Below are positions 35,669-43,810 of a DNA stretch of 64,000 nt, piece after piece. A model generated the notes under the pieces. That model saw only the letters and a program-made list of their open reading frames with translations. It did no database searches and was not told where the DNA came from. Positions within the stretch are counted from its first letter, which is position 1; each line of letters starts with the position of its first letter. Origin of the DNA: JBMNFB01 sp050949085 (GTDB lineage: Bacteria; Bacillota; UBA994; UBA5500); contig JBMNFB010000009.1 in NCBI GenBank assembly GCA_050949085.1, forward strand, positions 372,001 through 436,000, given 5' to 3'. Made by a program: the position numbers and the translations under genes.

Positions 35669-36736
35669 CTAGAAATGCCGATCCACCAATACCTGCTCCT
35701 GCAGACGGCGCAGCCCATCCTTGATAGCGCGAGCGCGCACCTCGCCGATGCCTTCCACTTCGTCCAACTCTTCCAGCGACGCCCGGAGGATGCTCTGCAG
35801 ACTCCCAAACTGCTCCACCAGGTTCTCGACCACGCTGGCCGGCAGCCGCGGAATCTTGCTAGCGATGCGATAGCCCCGTGGCGAGACTGCCTGCTCCAGT
35901 GCGTTGAGGCTGGCGCCATATCCCATCAGTCGACAGAAATTGATCGGTTCCAGCAGCTCCTCCGGCGTGAACTGGCTCAGCTGCTCTTTCAGCTCCTCTG
36001 GGCTGCGCGTCTCTCCCGGCGCAGCATAATCGCGCATTACCGCCAGCGAATCAGCCTCAGAATTGCCCACCAGCTCCACCATCTGCATGTTCACGAGACG
36101 ACCTTCGGTCCCCAGTTCGATGATATAGCGCTTCAGCTCCGCCACAATCCGGGCTACCATTTCAAAGCGCTGGACAACGATGCTCACATCATAGATGGTC
36201 ACCTGATCCTCAAACTCCAGGGCGCTCAGGTTGATCAGCGCCTGATTGAGCACCGCCTGATACTTCTCCAGGGTCTGCAAGGCCTGATTGGCCTTGGAGA
36301 GAATCACGCTGAGATCGCGCAGGATGTATTTCTGGGACCCGAGGTAGAGGCTGATGATGTTGCGCCGCTGAGAGATGGCGATCACCAACTCCTTGGTGAG
36401 GCGGGCCACCCGCTCGGCGGTGCGGTGCCGGATGCCGGTCTCGGTGGAGGGAATACTGGGGTCAACCACTAGCTGGGTGTTGGCGTAAACAATTCTCCGC
36501 CCGTCGCTGCTCAGAATAATCGCCCCGTCCATCTTGGCCAGTTCATATAATGCCTCGGGCGTGAACTCGCAGTCCAGCTGGAACCCACCGTCAGCCAACT
36601 CCAGAACAGCAGGTGAATCGCTCATAATCACAATCGCCCCGGTACGGGCGCGTAGAACGTTATCCAGGCCCTCGCGCAGCGGTGTTCCCGGAGCAAGACG
36701 ACGTAAGGCGCGCTGCAGCTCCTTCTCGTCAGCCAA
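35669..36736 (-). CDS. disA: DNA-integrity scanning protein DisA, diadenylate cyclase
   Basis: About 355 residues. The N-terminal DAC domain (about 1-140; FTPEALYELAKMDGAIILSS, then DPSIPSTETGIRHRTAERVA) makes c-di-AMP. A helical linker and a C-terminal helix-hairpin-helix DNA-binding domain (about 285-350; LDEVEGIGEVRARAIKDGLR) follow. The best start is a TTG at 36736 after AAGGAGGGGGG. The 68-base repeat array ends only 20 bases before this start codon. In Bacillus DisA scans DNA during sporulation. Confidence 0.95.
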   Translation of the reverse strand: MADEKELQRALRRLAPGTPLREGLDNVLRARTGAIVIMSDSPAVLELADGGFQLDCEFTPEALYELAKMDGAIILSSDGRRIVYANTQLVVDPSIPSTETGIRHRTAERVARLTKELVIAISQRRNIISLYLGSQKYILRDLSVILSKANQALQTLEKYQAVLNQALINLSALEFEDQVTIYDVSIVVQRFEMVARIVAELKRYIIELGTEGRLVNMQMVELVGNSEADSLAVMRDYAAPGETRSPEELKEQLSQFTPEELLEPINFCRLMGYGASLNALEQAVSPRGYRIASKIPRLPASVVENLVEQFGSLQSILRASLEELDEVEGIGEVRARAIKDGLRRLQEQVLVDRHF

Positions 36737-36756
36737 GCCGCTTCCCCCCTCCTTCA

Positions 36757-37044
36757 GCAAGTCCGTTAGGACTTGCGAGCTAGATAAGGTGATGTTTGCT
36801 TGCCAAACATCAGATGGTACATCAGCAAGTCCGTTAGGACTTGCGAGCTAGATAAGGTGATGTTTGCTTGCCAAACATCAGATGGTACCTTAGCAAGTCC
36901 GTCAGGACTTGCGAGCTAGATAAGGTGATGTTTGCTTGCCAAACATCAGATGGCACCTTAGCAAGTCCGTCAGGACTTGCGAGCTAGATAAGGTGATGTT
37001 TGCTTGCCAAACATCAGATGGCACCTTAGCAAGTCCGTCAGGAC
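36757..37044 (-). repeat. tandem array of R1 repeats, exact 68-base period, between radA and disA
   Basis: Copies of GCAAGTCCG start at 36757, 36825, 36893, 36961 and 37029, so there are four full units and one 16-base stub. Read on the minus strand each unit is GGTACCATCTGATGTTTG, a GCAA loop, CAAACATCACCTTATC, then the hairpin GCAAGTCC TAACG GGACTTGC. Units differ at only a few loop or linker bases. The units are nearly identical throughout, with no unique spacers, so this is not a CRISPR. Confidence 0.9.
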
Positions 37045-37090
37045 CGCACATTCTGTTCTATCGCCATCTTGCCACAGATAGTGTGGCTTA

Positions 37091-38461
37091 TCAACTCAAC
37101 GCCTGCTGCAGCGCCTCGGCTACCTGCGAAACGCCGATCAGTTGTACATCTGGATTCTGGTAGCCAGAGCGCAGGTTGCTCCTGGGCAGGATGATCCGCT
37201 GAAAACCCAGTTTTACGGCCTCGTTTACCCGGCTCTCCAGGCGGCTGACGCCGCGCACTTCACCGGCCAGCCCGACCTCACCCAGGATCAGGTCACGCGG
37301 ACCCGGCGCCCGCTCCCGGAAACTGGAGACAATGGCTACCGCCAGCCCCAGATCGGCGGCCGGCTCCAGAACCTTGACGCCGCCCACCGCGTTGACATAG
37401 GTGTCCTGAAACTGCAGTTGCAGGCCGAGGCGCTTCTCCAGCACAGCCAGGATCATAGCCACACGGCTGTTGTCCACGCCGGACGTCATCCGGCGCGGCG
37501 TGCCCAGCGTGCTGGGGGCCACGAGAGCCTGCAATTCCACGAGAATTGGGCGCGTACCCTCCATGGCGGCAACCACCACCGAACCGGCCACGCCGATCGG
37601 TCGCTCACCGAGAAACAGCTCCGAGGGGTTCTCCACCTCGCGCAACCCGGCCTCGCCCATCTGAAAAACGCCGATCTCGTTGGTGGAGCCAAAACGGTTC
37701 TTGACCCCGCGCAACACCCGGAATGACTGATGCCGTTCGCCCTCGAAATAAAGAACAGCATCCACCATGTGCTCCAGCACCCGGGGGCCAGCGATGGCGC
37801 CGTCCTTGGTCACATGCCCCACCAGGAAAACGACGGCTCCAGTCTGCTTGGCATAGCGGATCAGGCGGGACGCGCACTCCCGGATCTGGGTCACTGTCCC
37901 AGGGGCTGAACTCAGGTTGGCATCATAGACGGTCTGGATGGAGTCAATGACGGCCACCTGCGGCCTGGTCAGCTCCAGCTGGGCCAGGATAGTGGCCAGC
38001 TCGGTCTCCGCCGCCAACAGGATCGGGCCGCTCCTCACTTTGAGCCGATCTGCCCTCAGTTTGGTCTGTTCCACCGATTCCTCGCCCGATATGTAAAGCA
38101 CTGTAGCGTCCCTTGCAGCCAGCTGACCAGCCAGCTGCATGAGGATCGTCGATTTGCCGATCCCTGGATCGCCCCCCAGCAGGATCGCTTCGCCCGGGAC
38201 GATGCCTCCGCCCAGCACACGGTCCAGCTCAGCGATCTGGGTGGGAATGCGCATTATCGGTCGCTGATCAATTTCCTCCAGTCGGGCCGGCGCCTGCACT
38301 CTCGCCCGGGTCGGCAGATTTGGCGCTGTCGCCTCAATAACTTCCTCCTGCAGGGTACCCCATTCGCCGCACTCCGGACAGCGGCCCAGCCATCTGGCGG
38401 TCTCGTATCCGCAGGCTTGGCAGACATACTTGCTCCTTCGCTTGATACCCCTCACCCCCAT
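37091..38461 (-). CDS. radA: DNA repair protein RadA (Sms)
   Basis: The 456-residue protein has an N-terminal Cys4 zinc finger (CQACGYETARWLGRCPECGE). A RecA-like ATPase (Walker A GGDPGIGKSTIL) with the RadA KNRFGS motif follows. The C-terminal Lon-like domain starts near residue 350. RadA acts in branch migration during recombination. It lies upstream of disA as in Bacillus. Confidence 0.96.
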   Translation of the reverse strand: MGVRGIKRRSKYVCQACGYETARWLGRCPECGEWGTLQEEVIEATAPNLPTRARVQAPARLEEIDQRPIMRIPTQIAELDRVLGGGIVPGEAILLGGDPGIGKSTILMQLAGQLAARDATVLYISGEESVEQTKLRADRLKVRSGPILLAAETELATILAQLELTRPQVAVIDSIQTVYDANLSSAPGTVTQIRECASRLIRYAKQTGAVVFLVGHVTKDGAIAGPRVLEHMVDAVLYFEGERHQSFRVLRGVKNRFGSTNEIGVFQMGEAGLREVENPSELFLGERPIGVAGSVVVAAMEGTRPILVELQALVAPSTLGTPRRMTSGVDNSRVAMILAVLEKRLGLQLQFQDTYVNAVGGVKVLEPAADLGLAVAIVSSFRERAPGPRDLILGEVGLAGEVRGVSRLESRVNEAVKLGFQRIILPRSNLRSGYQNPDVQLIGVSQVAEALQQALS

Positions 38462-38503
38462 CTCCCATTATACCATTATCTGACTAGCACCAAAACAGGT
38501 CGA

Positions 38504-38550
38504 GAAAAACAAAGAGGGGTGCCGCCGAACCTGACGTTCAGCAACACCCC
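38504..38550 (-). terminator. terminator of the ctsR-mcsA-mcsB-clpC operon
   Basis: GGGGTGTTGCTGAACGT pairs with GTTCGGCGGCACCCC on the minus strand and is followed by TCTTTGTTTTTC. Confidence 0.75.
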
Positions 38551-38573
38551 CCTGACAGTGCCTGACCAGTATC

Positions 38574-41009
38574 CTATTCTCTGGGTTGCCGCTGGAAGAC
38601 CAGCTTGCCGTCTTCTGTCGTAACCAGCACATGATCGCCCTCGCGGAATTCGCGGGCCAGGATCTTCTCGGAGAGTTCATCCTCAACCTTACGCTGAATG
38701 GCTCGCCGCAACGGCCGGGCGCCAAAGGTCGGATCGTAGCCCTCTTCCGCCAGCAGATCCTTGGCCGACTCGTCCAGCTCAATGCCGATGCCCATTTCGT
38801 CCAGGCGTTTCTTCAGGTCAGCCGCCATCAGATCCACAATCTCCCGCAGTTGCTCTTTGTTCAGCTGGTGGAAGACGATGATCTCGTCGATGCGGTTGAG
38901 GAACTCCGGACGGAAGGCGCGCTTCAGCTCGTCGGTAACCCGCTTCTTCATCGTCTCGTATTGATCCTCAGCCTGGACGTCCTCGTCGGCAGTGGCGAAA
39001 CCAAGGCTCGAACCGCGCTTGATCGTCTCGACGCCTACGTTGGAGGTCATGATCAGGACGGCATTCCGGAAGTCCACGGTACGGCCCTTGCCATCCGTGA
39101 GGCGGCCGTCCTCCAGCACCTGGAGCAGCACGTTGAACACCTCCGGATGCGCCTTCTCAATCTCGTCCAGCAGCACCACCGAATAAGGCTTGCGGCGAAC
39201 TGCCTCGGTCAGCTGACCACCCTCGTCGTAACCGACGTAACCAGGCGGGGCACCGACCAGCCGGGACACAGCGTGGCGCTCCATATATTCGGACATGTCG
39301 ATGCGAACCATGGAATCCTCCTGGCCGAAGAGTGCTGCAGCCAATGCTCTGGCCAGTTCGGTCTTGCCGACACCCGTTGGCCCCAGGAAGATGAACGAGC
39401 CGACTGGGCGCTTCGGATCCTTAAGCCCGGAGTGGGCACGCCGTATCGCGCGGGAGACCGCCTTCACCGCTTCGCTCTGGCCGACGACTCGCTCATGCAG
39501 GATCTTCTCCAGGTTGAGCAGGCGCTCCGCCTCCCCTTCCTCCATCTTGTTGACCGGGATGCCGGTCCAGCTGGAGACGATCTGGGCAATATCTTCTTCG
39601 CTTACCGCCGCCTCGGCGGTGATGCGCTCCTTTTCCCAGGCGCTCTTCTTCTCGTCCAGCTCCACCTGCAGCTTCCGCTCCTCATCGCGCAGCGTAGCCG
39701 CCCGCTCGAAGTTTTCGGCGCGCTTGGCTGCCTCCTTCTCCTGACGGATCAGCGCCAGGCGTTCCTCCATCTCCTTCAGCTCGCCGGGGGCAGTATGCGC
39801 TGCCAGGCGTACCCGGCTGGAGGCTTCGTCAATGAGATCGATGGCCTTGTCGGGGAGGAAACGGTCGGAGATGAAGCGATCGGAGAGTCGCACCGCGGCC
39901 ACCAGCGCCTCGTCGGTGATCTTGACGCGGTGATGTGCTTCGTAACGGTCGCGTAACCCCTTGAGTATCTCCAGCGCCTCCTCCGTCGTCGGCTCATCCA
40001 CCATCACCGGCTGGAAGCGACGCGCCAGAGCGGCATCCTTCTCCACATGCTTGCGATATTCATCCAGCGTCGTAGCACCGATGCACTGCAGTTCGCCTCG
40101 GGCCAGGGCCGGTTTCAGTATGTTGGAGGCGTCGATGGCGCCCTCGGCTCCGCCGGCGCCGATCAGGGTATGCAGCTCGTCGATGAAGATGATCACGTTG
40201 CCGGCCTGCTGAATCTCCTGAATCACCTTTTTCAGCCGCTCCTCAAACTCGCCCCGATACTTGGTGCCGGCGACGATGGAGGCGAGATCGAGAGTCATCA
40301 CCCGTTTGTTCTTGAGGATGTCGGGCACGGTGCCTGCATAGATACTCTGGGCCAAGCCTTCGGCGATGGCTGTCTTGCCGACACCAGGCTCGCCGATTAA
40401 AATCGGGTTGTTCTTGGTGCGCCGGCTGAGGATCTGGATGACGCGCTCAATCTCCTGACTGCGCCCCACCACGGGATCCAGTTTTCCCTGCTGAGCCAGG
40501 GCAGTAAGATCCCGGCCGAACGAGTCCAGCGTCGGAGTGTTCCCTCCGCCAGCCACCCTGCTGGCCGCCTGGCTCGGGCTCGCCCCGGGTTTGCCGCCGC
40601 CACTCTGCCCCAGGGCAGCGCGCACGCTGTCCGGGCTCACGCCCAGCCCTTCCATCACCTTGGCTGCAACTCCGGTGCCCTCGCGAATCAGACCGAGAAG
40701 CAGGTGATCGCTGTCGATGGCGGGCATGCCGCTGCTGCGCGCTTCAAACAGCGCTATCTCCAGCACCTTCTTCACTCGAGCTGAGTAGCCCCTGACGTCA
40801 CTGCCTGACTCGCCCGTGCCGATGATCTGCTCAATGGTGGTTCGCACCTGATCGGCCGACACCCCGATCTTCTTGGAGAGCTCCTCCCCTTCCTGCAAGA
40901 TAGCCAATAACAAATGTTCAGTTCCCACCACCTGGTGCCCCAGGCGACGGGCTTCTTTTTCCGCCAGTACCATGATTCGCTGCGCCTGAGGCGTCAACGG
41001 AAACATCAT
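38574..41009 (-). CDS. clpC: ATP-dependent Clp protease ATPase subunit ClpC
   Basis: The 811-residue class I Hsp100 protein has a duplicated Clp-N domain (about 1-145). The first AAA module has Walker A GEPGVGKTAIAEGL. A short UVR/middle region (about 415-475) and the second AAA module with GPTGVGKTELARAL follow. A C-terminal D2-small domain ends it. ClpC unfolds substrates for ClpP, including proteins marked by arginine phosphorylation from McsB. Confidence 0.97.
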   Translation of the reverse strand: MMFPLTPQAQRIMVLAEKEARRLGHQVVGTEHLLLAILQEGEELSKKIGVSADQVRTTIEQIIGTGESGSDVRGYSARVKKVLEIALFEARSSGMPAIDSDHLLLGLIREGTGVAAKVMEGLGVSPDSVRAALGQSGGGKPGASPSQAASRVAGGGNTPTLDSFGRDLTALAQQGKLDPVVGRSQEIERVIQILSRRTKNNPILIGEPGVGKTAIAEGLAQSIYAGTVPDILKNKRVMTLDLASIVAGTKYRGEFEERLKKVIQEIQQAGNVIIFIDELHTLIGAGGAEGAIDASNILKPALARGELQCIGATTLDEYRKHVEKDAALARRFQPVMVDEPTTEEALEILKGLRDRYEAHHRVKITDEALVAAVRLSDRFISDRFLPDKAIDLIDEASSRVRLAAHTAPGELKEMEERLALIRQEKEAAKRAENFERAATLRDEERKLQVELDEKKSAWEKERITAEAAVSEEDIAQIVSSWTGIPVNKMEEGEAERLLNLEKILHERVVGQSEAVKAVSRAIRRAHSGLKDPKRPVGSFIFLGPTGVGKTELARALAAALFGQEDSMVRIDMSEYMERHAVSRLVGAPPGYVGYDEGGQLTEAVRRKPYSVVLLDEIEKAHPEVFNVLLQVLEDGRLTDGKGRTVDFRNAVLIMTSNVGVETIKRGSSLGFATADEDVQAEDQYETMKKRVTDELKRAFRPEFLNRIDEIIVFHQLNKEQLREIVDLMAADLKKRLDEMGIGIELDESAKDLLAEEGYDPTFGARPLRRAIQRKVEDELSEKILAREFREGDHVLVTTEDGKLVFQRQPRE

Positions 41010-41035
41010 CGATCTATCCCTCCTTTAGGCTCATG

Positions 41036-42106
41036 TTAATCCTTAGCCTGTAAGCGTTCTCTCACCAGTTCGGCGCGCTTCTGATCGCGCTCTGCCTCGC
41101 CCAGCTGCTGATCGGCCAGTCGCTGAACCATCGCCGGCTGGCTCATCACCAGCAGCTGGCTGAAGGCCCGGGTCGAAGGCACATCGATCAATTCTAGGTC
41201 AGCCCCCAGCTTCACGTCCGACAGCAGCCGCATCGACTCCTGGGAAGTCAGCAACCGGGCATTGGTCAAAACCCCATAGGAGCGGTAAACGCGATCCTCC
41301 AGGACTACCCGGGCGGCCTTGAGCACTGCCTGCCGGCTGGCTCGCTCCTGCTCAATCAGCTGGCGGATGACTGCGCCCAGGTTCTGCAGAATCTCTTCTT
41401 CGCTCGGCCCCAGCGTGATCTGGTTGGAGATCTGAAACACATCCCCCGAGCTCTCAGTCCCTTCTCCGTAGAGCCCGCGGACTACCAGGCCTACCTTCGA
41501 AATCGCCGCCAGCATGTTGCCTATCTGCTGTGTCATCACCAGCCCCGGCAGGTGTACCATCACCGAAGCCCGGAGGCCCGTGCCTACGTTGGTCGGGCAG
41601 GCCGTCAGATAGCCATGCGTCTGGTCAAAGGCATATTCGAACCTGCCCTCCAGCCAGTCATCGCAACGACTGGCCATTCGATAGCATTCCTCCAGCTGGA
41701 GACCGGATAGCAGACACTGGATCCGCAGATGATCCTCCTCGTTGATCATGATGCTGATTGCCTCATCATCGCGAACCAGCATCGCGGCACCTGCATGGCG
41801 GCTGCGCGCCAGGTCACGACTGATCAGGTGCTTCTCCACCAGCACCTCGCGATCGAGGCGGTCGAGGTCTGCCATCCTCACCAGCCGCAGACGGCCAACA
41901 TCGCCGTGCTGGCTGCCGAGCACGACAAGATCGTCCACTTCCTGCAGCATCCGCTTAGCGTCCGTCTCCTGCATCAGATGAGGAAAGGGATAGCCGCGCA
42001 GATTCCGTGCCAGCCGCACGCGGCTGGTGATCACCACATCGGCATCCGGCCCCTGATCGACTATCCAGCGACTACCTAACTCAGCAAATAAGCTGTCGCG
42101 CCGCAT
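41036..42106 (-). CDS. mcsB: protein arginine kinase McsB
   Basis: The 356-residue protein has the phosphagen-kinase catalytic fold (VVITSRVRLARNLRGYPFPH; LTACPTNVGTGLRASVMVHL, with the catalytic Cys). McsB phosphorylates arginines on CtsR and on proteins destined for ClpCP. Its start overlaps the mcsA stop by one base (TAATG). Confidence 0.95.
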   Translation of the reverse strand: MRRDSLFAELGSRWIVDQGPDADVVITSRVRLARNLRGYPFPHLMQETDAKRMLQEVDDLVVLGSQHGDVGRLRLVRMADLDRLDREVLVEKHLISRDLARSRHAGAAMLVRDDEAISIMINEEDHLRIQCLLSGLQLEECYRMASRCDDWLEGRFEYAFDQTHGYLTACPTNVGTGLRASVMVHLPGLVMTQQIGNMLAAISKVGLVVRGLYGEGTESSGDVFQISNQITLGPSEEEILQNLGAVIRQLIEQERASRQAVLKAARVVLEDRVYRSYGVLTNARLLTSQESMRLLSDVKLGADLELIDVPSTRAFSQLLVMSQPAMVQRLADQQLGEAERDQKRAELVRERLQAKD

Positions 42107-42645
42107 TACTCCTTACCCCCCTCGGTCTGCTCCAGCTCCTGCCGCAGCTCACGAATCTGATCGCGCAGCTGGGCCGCCTTTTCAAACTCCTCCTGATCTA
42201 CAGCCTGCTGCAACTCCGCACTCAGGCGGCGGATCTGCTGCTCCACCTTGACTACGCCCCCGGTGCGTTCCGGAATCTTCCCCGTATGTTTCGTCGTGCC
42301 CTGAATCCGGCGCAGCAGCGGGTCCAGCTGCCGATCAAAAGCCTGATAGCATTCGCCGCAGCCGAGGCGCCCGCTCTGGCTGAACTGCGCATAGCTCAGC
42401 CCGCAGGCAGGGCACTTGATCGTCTGCGCCGACGGGACGTCAGCAGATCCCTTACCGGTCCCCATATCCAGCAATCCGGCCAGAAGGCTATGGATGGAGA
42501 ACCCGGGATTAAACCCAAATGATAGATCCAGATCACCCATCTGGCGTGCGCATTGCTCGCAGAGGTGATATTCGGTCTTCTGGTTGTTGACGACCTTTGT
42601 GTAGTGCACCGTCGCCGCTCGTTCCTTACACTCCTGACAAAGCAT
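42106..42645 (-). CDS. mcsA: McsA, zinc-finger activator of McsB
   Basis: The 179-residue protein has four CxxC motifs: CQEC, CEQC, CPAC and CGEC, which bind metal. A C-terminal UVR domain (about 137-175; LSAELQQAVDQEEFEKAAQL) follows. McsA activates McsB and links redox and metal stress to CtsR. Confidence 0.94.
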   Translation of the reverse strand: MLCQECKERAATVHYTKVVNNQKTEYHLCEQCARQMGDLDLSFGFNPGFSIHSLLAGLLDMGTGKGSADVPSAQTIKCPACGLSYAQFSQSGRLGCGECYQAFDRQLDPLLRRIQGTTKHTGKIPERTGGVVKVEQQIRRLSAELQQAVDQEEFEKAAQLRDQIRELRQELEQTEGGKE

Positions 42646-42698
42646 CTTCCTGACCCTCTTTCCCTATCAGATTAGTGAGGACTTGAAAATCTAACTAT

Positions 42699-43160
42699 CT
42701 AGCTATGCCGGTAGGCAGCAAGCAGCATCGACTTAAGAATCCTGGCCCGCAGCACATCGCGCCAGGGCAGTTCGGTCGAGAGCACGTCTCGCTGCAGTGC
42801 CGCCTGCATGATCATCGCTTCCCGTTCGTTGATGGCGCCATCGCGCAGCAGCCATTCAAGAATAGCCTCAGCGTTGCGCTGACTGATGGCCTCGTCGATA
42901 GCCTCAACCACCTTGCGAAAATCCTGCCGCGACGAAATCGGCAGGCGGGTGATGCGGATATACCCTCCGCCGCCCCGTCGCGTCTCCACATGGTAGCCGT
43001 GCTCCAGCAGGAAACGGGTAGACAGGACATAGTTGATCTGCGATGGGGCACAGGCAAAATGCTCCGCCAACTGAGCTCTCTGCAGGTCAACCGATCCATC
43101 GCTGCTCTGAGCAAGCAGTGCTTTAAGATACCGCTCAATAGTGTCTGCCAAGCTGGCCAT
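42699..43160 (-). CDS. ctsR: CtsR, repressor of class III heat-shock genes
   Basis: The 153-residue protein has MASLADTIERYLKALLAQS and the CtsR winged helix (VDLQRAQLAEHFACAPSQIN; GYHVETRRGGGGYIRITRLP, the glycine-rich wing). The ATG at 43160 fits family N-termini; a longer frame begins at 43187. Two CtsR operators lie upstream, so it is autoregulated. Confidence 0.95.
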   Translation of the reverse strand: MASLADTIERYLKALLAQSSDGSVDLQRAQLAEHFACAPSQINYVLSTRFLLEHGYHVETRRGGGGYIRITRLPISSRQDFRKVVEAIDEAISQRNAEAILEWLLRDGAINEREAMIMQAALQRDVLSTELPWRDVLRARILKSMLLAAYRHS

Positions 43161-43180
43161 ATTAACTACTCGCCCCCTCC

Positions 43181-43195
43181 TGACCATCTTTGACC
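43181..43195 (-). promoter_or_regulatory. CtsR operator at the ctsR transcription start
   Basis: Minus-strand GGTCAAAGATGGTCA matches the CtsR box (direct heptads GGTCAAA with a 3-base gap), with the last two bases of the second heptad differing. It overlaps the expected +1 region. Confidence 0.8.
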
Positions 43196-43203
43196 TTGAT
43201 CAA

Positions 43204-43232
43204 ATTCTAGCCCAAAGTCTGGCAGCATTCAA
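43204..43232 (-). promoter_or_regulatory. promoter of the ctsR operon
   Basis: Minus-strand TTGAAT - 17 bases - TAGAAT, directly before the proximal CtsR box. Confidence 0.65.
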
Positions 43233-43309
43233 CAGCCTCTCAGCTCTATTTTTGCCCGTTTTAGCCGATTGCTACAATTTACAGCTGGTTCTCGGGGTGA
43301 GACGAGTTT

Positions 43310-43326
43310 TTTGACCTTATTTGACC
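43310..43326 (-). promoter_or_regulatory. second, perfect CtsR operator
   Basis: Minus-strand GGTCAAATAAGGTCAAA, two exact heptads with a 3-base gap. It lies about 80 bases upstream of the ctsR promoter and about 85 bases before the plus-strand ORF at 43409, so it may serve either. Confidence 0.8.
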
Positions 43327-43408
43327 TTTTGAAGCCGGGACATGGCGAATTAAGGTTTGTAGCAGACTAGATCCAGAAGGCAAGAACGATGAAGGGCGGG
43401 AAGTATCA

Positions 43409-43678
43409 GTGAGCAGGCAAGACTACCGAGGCGATGTTCAGGGCGACATTACCGTTGAAATCGACCAGAGTCCCATCTATCAATCACTGCATCCTGGCTG
43501 GCACGATACGGCGACTTTGCGCCGACCACTACAGGCGCGAGGCTGGTTCAGCAACGCCTGGGTGATGGACGGCAGGGCAGATCCGCGCCGGGGACAGCGG
43601 CTCACCGCCCTGCAGCTGGAGAATCAGCGCCTTGAGTCAAAGGGCCTTGACGATGGTGAGCCGGAAAGCAACAACTGA
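43409..43678 (+). CDS. hypothetical small protein
   Basis: An 89-residue plus-strand frame from a GTG with only a weak GGGCGGGAA site. It is hydrophilic, with DGRADPRRGQRLTALQLENQ near the C-terminus, and resembles no family I know. It lies between ctsR and the EF-G-like gene, downstream of the perfect CtsR box, with no clear terminator. It may be a real small gene or chance. Confidence 0.35.
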   Translation: MSRQDYRGDVQGDITVEIDQSPIYQSLHPGWHDTATLRRPLQARGWFSNAWVMDGRADPRRGQRLTALQLENQRLESKGLDDGEPESNN

Positions 43679-43751
43679 GGCAAGTCAGATATGACACGCT
43701 CCACACTGAGCACTAGCCATGTCATCCTCCTTACTGCAGCGTCGCCTGGAT

Positions 43752-43793
43752 AAAAACAAGGGCCTACCGCAGCTGTATCGCGGCAGGCCCTTG
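43752..43793 (-). terminator. terminator of the EF-G-like gene
   Basis: CAAGGGCCTGCCGC GATACAGCT GCGGTAGGCCCTTG then TTTTTATC on the minus strand, a 14-base-pair stem. Confidence 0.9.
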
Positions 43794-43810
43794 TGGCATC
43801 CTGTCTTCGC

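Noticed and set aside
36757..37044. CRISPR array
   Set aside because: The 68-base units are nearly identical throughout, so there are no unique spacers, and no cas genes are near.
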